Shown piece after piece: positions 59,543 through 61,786 of a stretch of 61,786 nt of DNA (positions are counted from its first letter, which is position 1; each line of letters begins with the position of its first letter). The stretch comes from a virus: IMG/VR virus record IMGVR_UViG_3300031673_000038, positions 1 to 61,786 of that record, one strand, 5' to 3'. The translations under genes were made by a program, and so were the position numbers. The notes below the pieces were generated by a model, which saw only the letters and a program-made list of their open reading frames with translations, was not told the DNA's origin and did not search any database.

Positions 59543-59779
59543 ATGATAATGGATGCAAAACTCTTTAAGTTATTAAAGAAATATCCACCATTAACAATCA
59601 AATTTGAATGTAGTGTATGTATGATTGAATTCAATCATACATATTTCTATGATAAAGATAGAGAAGAATATGAAAAATTTACAGACGCATTAGAAAAGGT
59701 AAAACAATTAGAAAATGAAGGAGAACTATTAGAAAATTTGATTTTTGTAGATATGTGTAAAGATTGTAGAAATAAGTAA
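59543..59779 (+). CDS. Small zinc-binding protein
   Basis: 78 residues; ATG 59543 or 59549 may start it, with no strong ribosome binding site. 'KFECSVCMIEFNHTYFYDKD' and C-terminal 'VDMCKDCRNK' supply two Cys pairs for zinc. Function unknown. Confidence 0.5.
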   Translation: MIMDAKLFKLLKKYPPLTIKFECSVCMIEFNHTYFYDKDREEYEKFTDALEKVKQLENEGELLENLIFVDMCKDCRNK

Positions 59780-59799
59780 TAATATAAAGGAGAAAACTC

Positions 59800-59979
59800 A
59801 TGCGCAGATTTTCAGGATTACATTATCCACGAATCACCAAGAAAGAAAAAGAGCTAGAAATTCCGACTAAAAACGAACCTGGAAAAATCAGAGTCCATAA
59901 GACTGTAATGAAAAACACTCTTACAAACTTAATTAGAAAGCAAATAAAGAGTAGCAAAGAAAAACCCAAGACTGTATAG
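59800..59979 (+). CDS. Small basic protein
   Basis: 59 residues, ATG 59800 behind AAAGGAG. Basic and short: 'MRRFSGLHYPRITKKEKELE', 'TLTNLIRKQIKSSKEKPK'. No homologue known. Spacing and binding site support it as a real gene. Confidence 0.55.
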   Translation: MRRFSGLHYPRITKKEKELEIPTKNEPGKIRVHKTVMKNTLTNLIRKQIKSSKEKPKTV

Positions 59980-59999
59980 TGTATTTGGGTAGTAAAGGC

Positions 60000-60019
60000 A
60001 TCGCAGAATAGGCTGCGAT
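60000..60019 (+). other. Small hairpin before the 60037 gene
   Basis: ATCGCAG (60000-60006) pairs with CTGCGAT (60013-60019) around 6 nt, 18 nt upstream of the next start. Possible mRNA end or leader structure. Confidence 0.4.
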
Positions 60020-60036
60020 CAACAAAGGGGTAGAAA

Positions 60037-60213
60037 ATGAATAGGAAACATGTTGTTCTGAAGAATGCAACCACGACCAAGTGTGGTTTGAGTCTCACAA
60101 GGGCTCGCATCAAAAACTCTGTTGATGGACACAACATTTCAAAGTCCACCTGTTGCTTCTGCAATAAGAAGGAAATTGACCGTCGCTATCCGAAGGAAGA
60201 AGTTAAAGAGTAA
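60037..60213 (+). CDS. Small basic Cys-containing protein
   Basis: 58 residues, ATG 60037 behind AAAGGGG. 'KHVVLKNATTTKCGLSLTRA' and 'STCCFCNKKEIDRRYPKEE' place Cys residues for a possible zinc site. Function unknown. Confidence 0.5.
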   Translation: MNRKHVVLKNATTTKCGLSLTRARIKNSVDGHNISKSTCCFCNKKEIDRRYPKEEVKE

Positions 60214-60293
60214 GGATTGTCGCCTCAGAACCTTGCGGTGCTATCGGGGCCGACTAGATTAAGGTTAACCGCTTATAGGTAAAGGAGATAATC

Positions 60294-60560
60294 ATGGCTT
60301 TAGACACTAGGTTAGAAATTGAAGATAGTTTTGATGAAAAACCATCAAGAGTTGATGGATATGCAGAAAGATTAATTATCGCAGATATGGTGAAAGAAGC
60401 TAAAACCAAAAAGCTCAACGAAACAATGGATAAGTATCATCGTAGACATTCACGATTTCAGATGTTGTTAATGACAATGGTTGCTGGTGGAATCTATTAT
60501 TTGTATGAAATTGGTTGTTGGGAAATGATTAAAGATTTCTTTATTAGTATGTCTCAATAA
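60294..60560 (+). CDS. Small membrane protein
   Basis: 88 residues behind AAAGGAG. Charged N-terminal 50 residues, then one hydrophobic helix ('FQMLLMTMVAGGIYYLYEIG', about 56-75). Likely inner-membrane with a short outer end. Function unknown. Confidence 0.55.
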   Translation: MALDTRLEIEDSFDEKPSRVDGYAERLIIADMVKEAKTKKLNETMDKYHRRHSRFQMLLMTMVAGGIYYLYEIGCWEMIKDFFISMSQ

Positions 60561-60584
60561 TTGTCAAATGAGTTGTAAAAGGAT

Positions 60585-60613
60585 TTGTTTAGAATGTGGC
60601 AAGATTATATTAT
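60585..60613 (+). promoter_or_regulatory. Promoter before the SWIM protein gene
   Basis: TTGTTT (60585-60590), 17 nt, TATTAT (60608-60613), then ACCTTTAGGCAAAGGGG. Confidence 0.78.
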
Positions 60614-60638
60614 ACCTTTAGGCAAAGGGGTTTAGGTA

Positions 60639-60914
60639 ATGGAAACCATCGGTTCTACAATTAGTACGGAACGCCATGCGCAAGTGATGGCGATGTTTCA
60701 GAAAGCTGCTCTTGGTTGGCGCGAAAGAGTAAAAGCTAAAAATCCACAACCACAGTTGTTTCAACCTAAAATCCTTGGTCGTGTTGAAAGTAGTTCTAAA
60801 CCTGGAACTTACCAAGTAGTTTCTACAGATAAAAAAGGACAAGTAAGGTGTTCTTGTCCAGGTTTCCGTTACCGTGGGCATTGTCGCCACATTGACATTG
60901 TGTTAGGAGGGTAA
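60639..60914 (+). CDS. SWIM-type zinc finger protein
   Basis: 91 residues. The C-terminal 'GQVRCSCPGFRYRGHCRHID' is the C-x-C-x(n)-C-x-H pattern of SWIM zinc fingers, which bind DNA or proteins. A strand 'GTYQVVSTDKKGQVRCSC' precedes it as in the family. The first 40 residues are helical. Own promoter upstream, and GGTTTAGGTA as a weak binding site. Confidence 0.7.
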   Translation: METIGSTISTERHAQVMAMFQKAALGWRERVKAKNPQPQLFQPKILGRVESSSKPGTYQVVSTDKKGQVRCSCPGFRYRGHCRHIDIVLGG

Positions 60915-60915
60915 T

Positions 60916-61131
60916 ATGGGAAATACGATTTGGCATTCGCGTGATGGCAAAATGGTTAAGATTGGAAAACCTAATGGACCAGTTAATAATTATAATTTCT
61001 TAATTACTTGTCATTATGGAGATTGGAGTGGATTTGGTTCTCTTGCAGAATGTGAATCTCGTATACCTGAACTTGAAAAATACATGGCAGAAACAGGAAG
61101 AAGTGATAATTACTGCATAGTTGAGAGATAA
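60916..61131 (+). CDS. Small hypothetical protein
   Basis: 71 residues, one base after the SWIM gene, behind GGAGG. 'GKMVKIGKPNGPVNNYNFLI' and 'FGSLAECESRIPELEKYMAE' show mixed strand and helix. No recognised motif. Confidence 0.5.
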   Translation: MGNTIWHSRDGKMVKIGKPNGPVNNYNFLITCHYGDWSGFGSLAECESRIPELEKYMAETGRSDNYCIVER

Positions 61132-61142
61132 AGGAGAAAATC

Positions 61143-61307
61143 GTGGATTTAAAGAACAAGATGCCAGAAAGTTTGTTGAAAGACACAAAGCGTGAAGATA
61201 GGATTATTATGTTACAAGAAGAAATTCGTGTATTAGAATTACAGATAAAAACAAGGCAAGAAATTCTTAAGAAATCTCAGTCAGAACTTAAAGAATTGGA
61301 GGGATAA
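61143..61307 (+). CDS. Small coiled-coil protein
   Basis: 54 residues, GTG 61143 behind AAAGGAG. Nearly all helical and charged ('LQEEIRVLELQIKTRQEILK'), a likely coiled coil. Its TAA stop ends directly before the next ATG. Confidence 0.5.
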   Translation: MDLKNKMPESLLKDTKREDRIIMLQEEIRVLELQIKTRQEILKKSQSELKELEG

Positions 61308-61568
61308 ATGAAGTTAGATTCAACAATGGAAAGTCGTATAATAGATGCATTAAATAATACATGGGATGCAATTGGTGCTGACATCTTAGAAGCTAATGGT
61401 AAAAAAGACATAACTAGAGAACTTGTCATTGAAGTTGTATTGGATGCAGATTCTTTTAGTATGTATGGTGATGATGAAGAAGCAGTTGCAGCTTTCAGGG
61501 TTTTAGAAAAAGAAGAAAGAAAGGAAGTGCTTCGAAAAGCATTTCCTTACAATAGGTACGGATACTAA
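61308..61568 (+). CDS. Small hypothetical protein
   Basis: 86 residues behind GGAGG. 'MESRIIDALNNTWDAIGADI' and 'AVAAFRVLEKEERKEVLRKA' are helical. No family recognised. Confidence 0.5.
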   Translation: MKLDSTMESRIIDALNNTWDAIGADILEANGKKDITRELVIEVVLDADSFSMYGDDEEAVAAFRVLEKEERKEVLRKAFPYNRYGY

Positions 61569-61578
61569 GGAGAGGGGC

Positions 61579-61786
61579 ATGGTTAAAGCAAGAGTAACGT
61601 TTCCTCATTTCTACCCTGAAGGTAGTTTGGGACACAATGATGTCACAGCAAGAGAAGGTCATTATATAGAAGCAAACAATAAATATGAATTAGAAAAGAA
61701 ATTGTGTGATATGGTACTCAAAGAGAAAAAGTCTATTGATGTTCAAGACTGGCCTTCAGGCAAAAATCTCACAAGAATCTCACCTG
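61579..61786 (+). CDS. Hypothetical protein, truncated by window end
   Basis: At least 69 residues from ATG 61579 behind AAGGAGAGG; the frame runs off the right edge. Begins 'MVKARVTFPHFYPEGSLGHN' and continues 'YIEANNKYELEKKLCDMVLK'. No domain recognised. Confidence 0.5.
   Translation, partial: MVKARVTFPHFYPEGSLGHNDVTAREGHYIEANNKYELEKKLCDMVLKEKKSIDVQDWPSGKNLTRISP

Overview
The window is one continuous piece of the genome of a large lytic tailed bacteriophage. The evidence is dense, mostly unidirectional coding with ATGA-type overlaps, virion fibre genes at the left edge, a complete phage replication and recombination set, a lysis cassette, a tRNA cluster, and a right end full of very small genes behind strong promoters. 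There is no rRNA, integrase, transposase, CRISPR array or plasmid gene. TAA, TAG and TGA are all used as stops, so the code is standard. The DNA is AT-rich, apart from two GC-rich islands near 52.0-53.2 kb and 57.2-58.5 kb. Ribosome binding sites are of the AAGGAG type. The host cannot be named; a Gram-negative-type envelope would fit the putative lipoprotein and heptosyltransferase-like domain, but this is weak inference. Terminase, portal and capsid genes must lie outside the window.

Layout. 1-4.7 kb (+): end of a tail or baseplate gene, a collagen-like fibre with a glycine-rich tip, and a second putative fibre protein. 4.7-6.6 kb: an SNF2-type ATPase. 6.6-17.9 kb: replication and recombination operon (winged-helix protein, DnaB helicase, a thymidylate-synthase-fold protein lacking the catalytic Cys, HU-like protein, DnaE polymerase, a highly acidic protein, UvsY-like and SSB-like candidates, RecA carrying an intein). 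18.0-23.4 kb: dUTPase, an Mre11 nuclease with a Rad50 ATPase split into separate genes, a RecU-like nuclease, an HNH nuclease and a first sigma-like factor. 23.4-30.4 kb: a glycosyltransferase, a second sigma-like factor, flap exonuclease and nucleotide-sugar enzymes. 30.4-35.5 kb: glycan modification genes (a GT9-GT2-methyltransferase fusion, methyltransferases, a sulfotransferase). 35.6-40.7 kb: DNA ligase, a homing endonuclease, a thymidylate synthase family enzyme and class II ribonucleotide reductase. 40.7-44.1 kb: lysis cassette, NYN protein, a structured RNA candidate and primase. 44.2-49.7 kb (-): the only leftward block, with a Hel308-like helicase and an HAD phosphatase. 50-61.8 kb (+): small accessory genes, five tRNAs, a PD-(D/E)XK nuclease and many RNA hairpins.

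How it fits together. The phage encodes most of its own replisome (helicase, primase, polymerase, ligase, SSB candidate). It makes its own dNTPs through RNR, dUTPase and a TS-family enzyme, and it carries a recombination-repair system (RecA, Mre11/Rad50, RecU-like, UvsY-like, flap exonuclease). Its tRNAs read A-ending codons and suit the AT-rich codon usage. A sugar-modifying cassette probably decorates a virion or envelope glycan. Two promoter families recur in the gaps between genes. One is sigma70-like with a TGT-type extended -10. The other has the 8-mer TTCTACGA at a fixed place in the spacer.

The most unusual features are the split Rad50, a family of ribosome-binding-site hairpins preceded by AATTACCT, a GGGNNC hexamer tract encoding a Gly-Tyr/Asp/Ser protein, the catalytic-Cys-less TS paralogue, and a closed multi-helix RNA at 42.4-42.6 kb. 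No stretch longer than 300 bases lacks a gene or RNA; the longest gaps (49708-49967 and 58495-58769) hold promoters.
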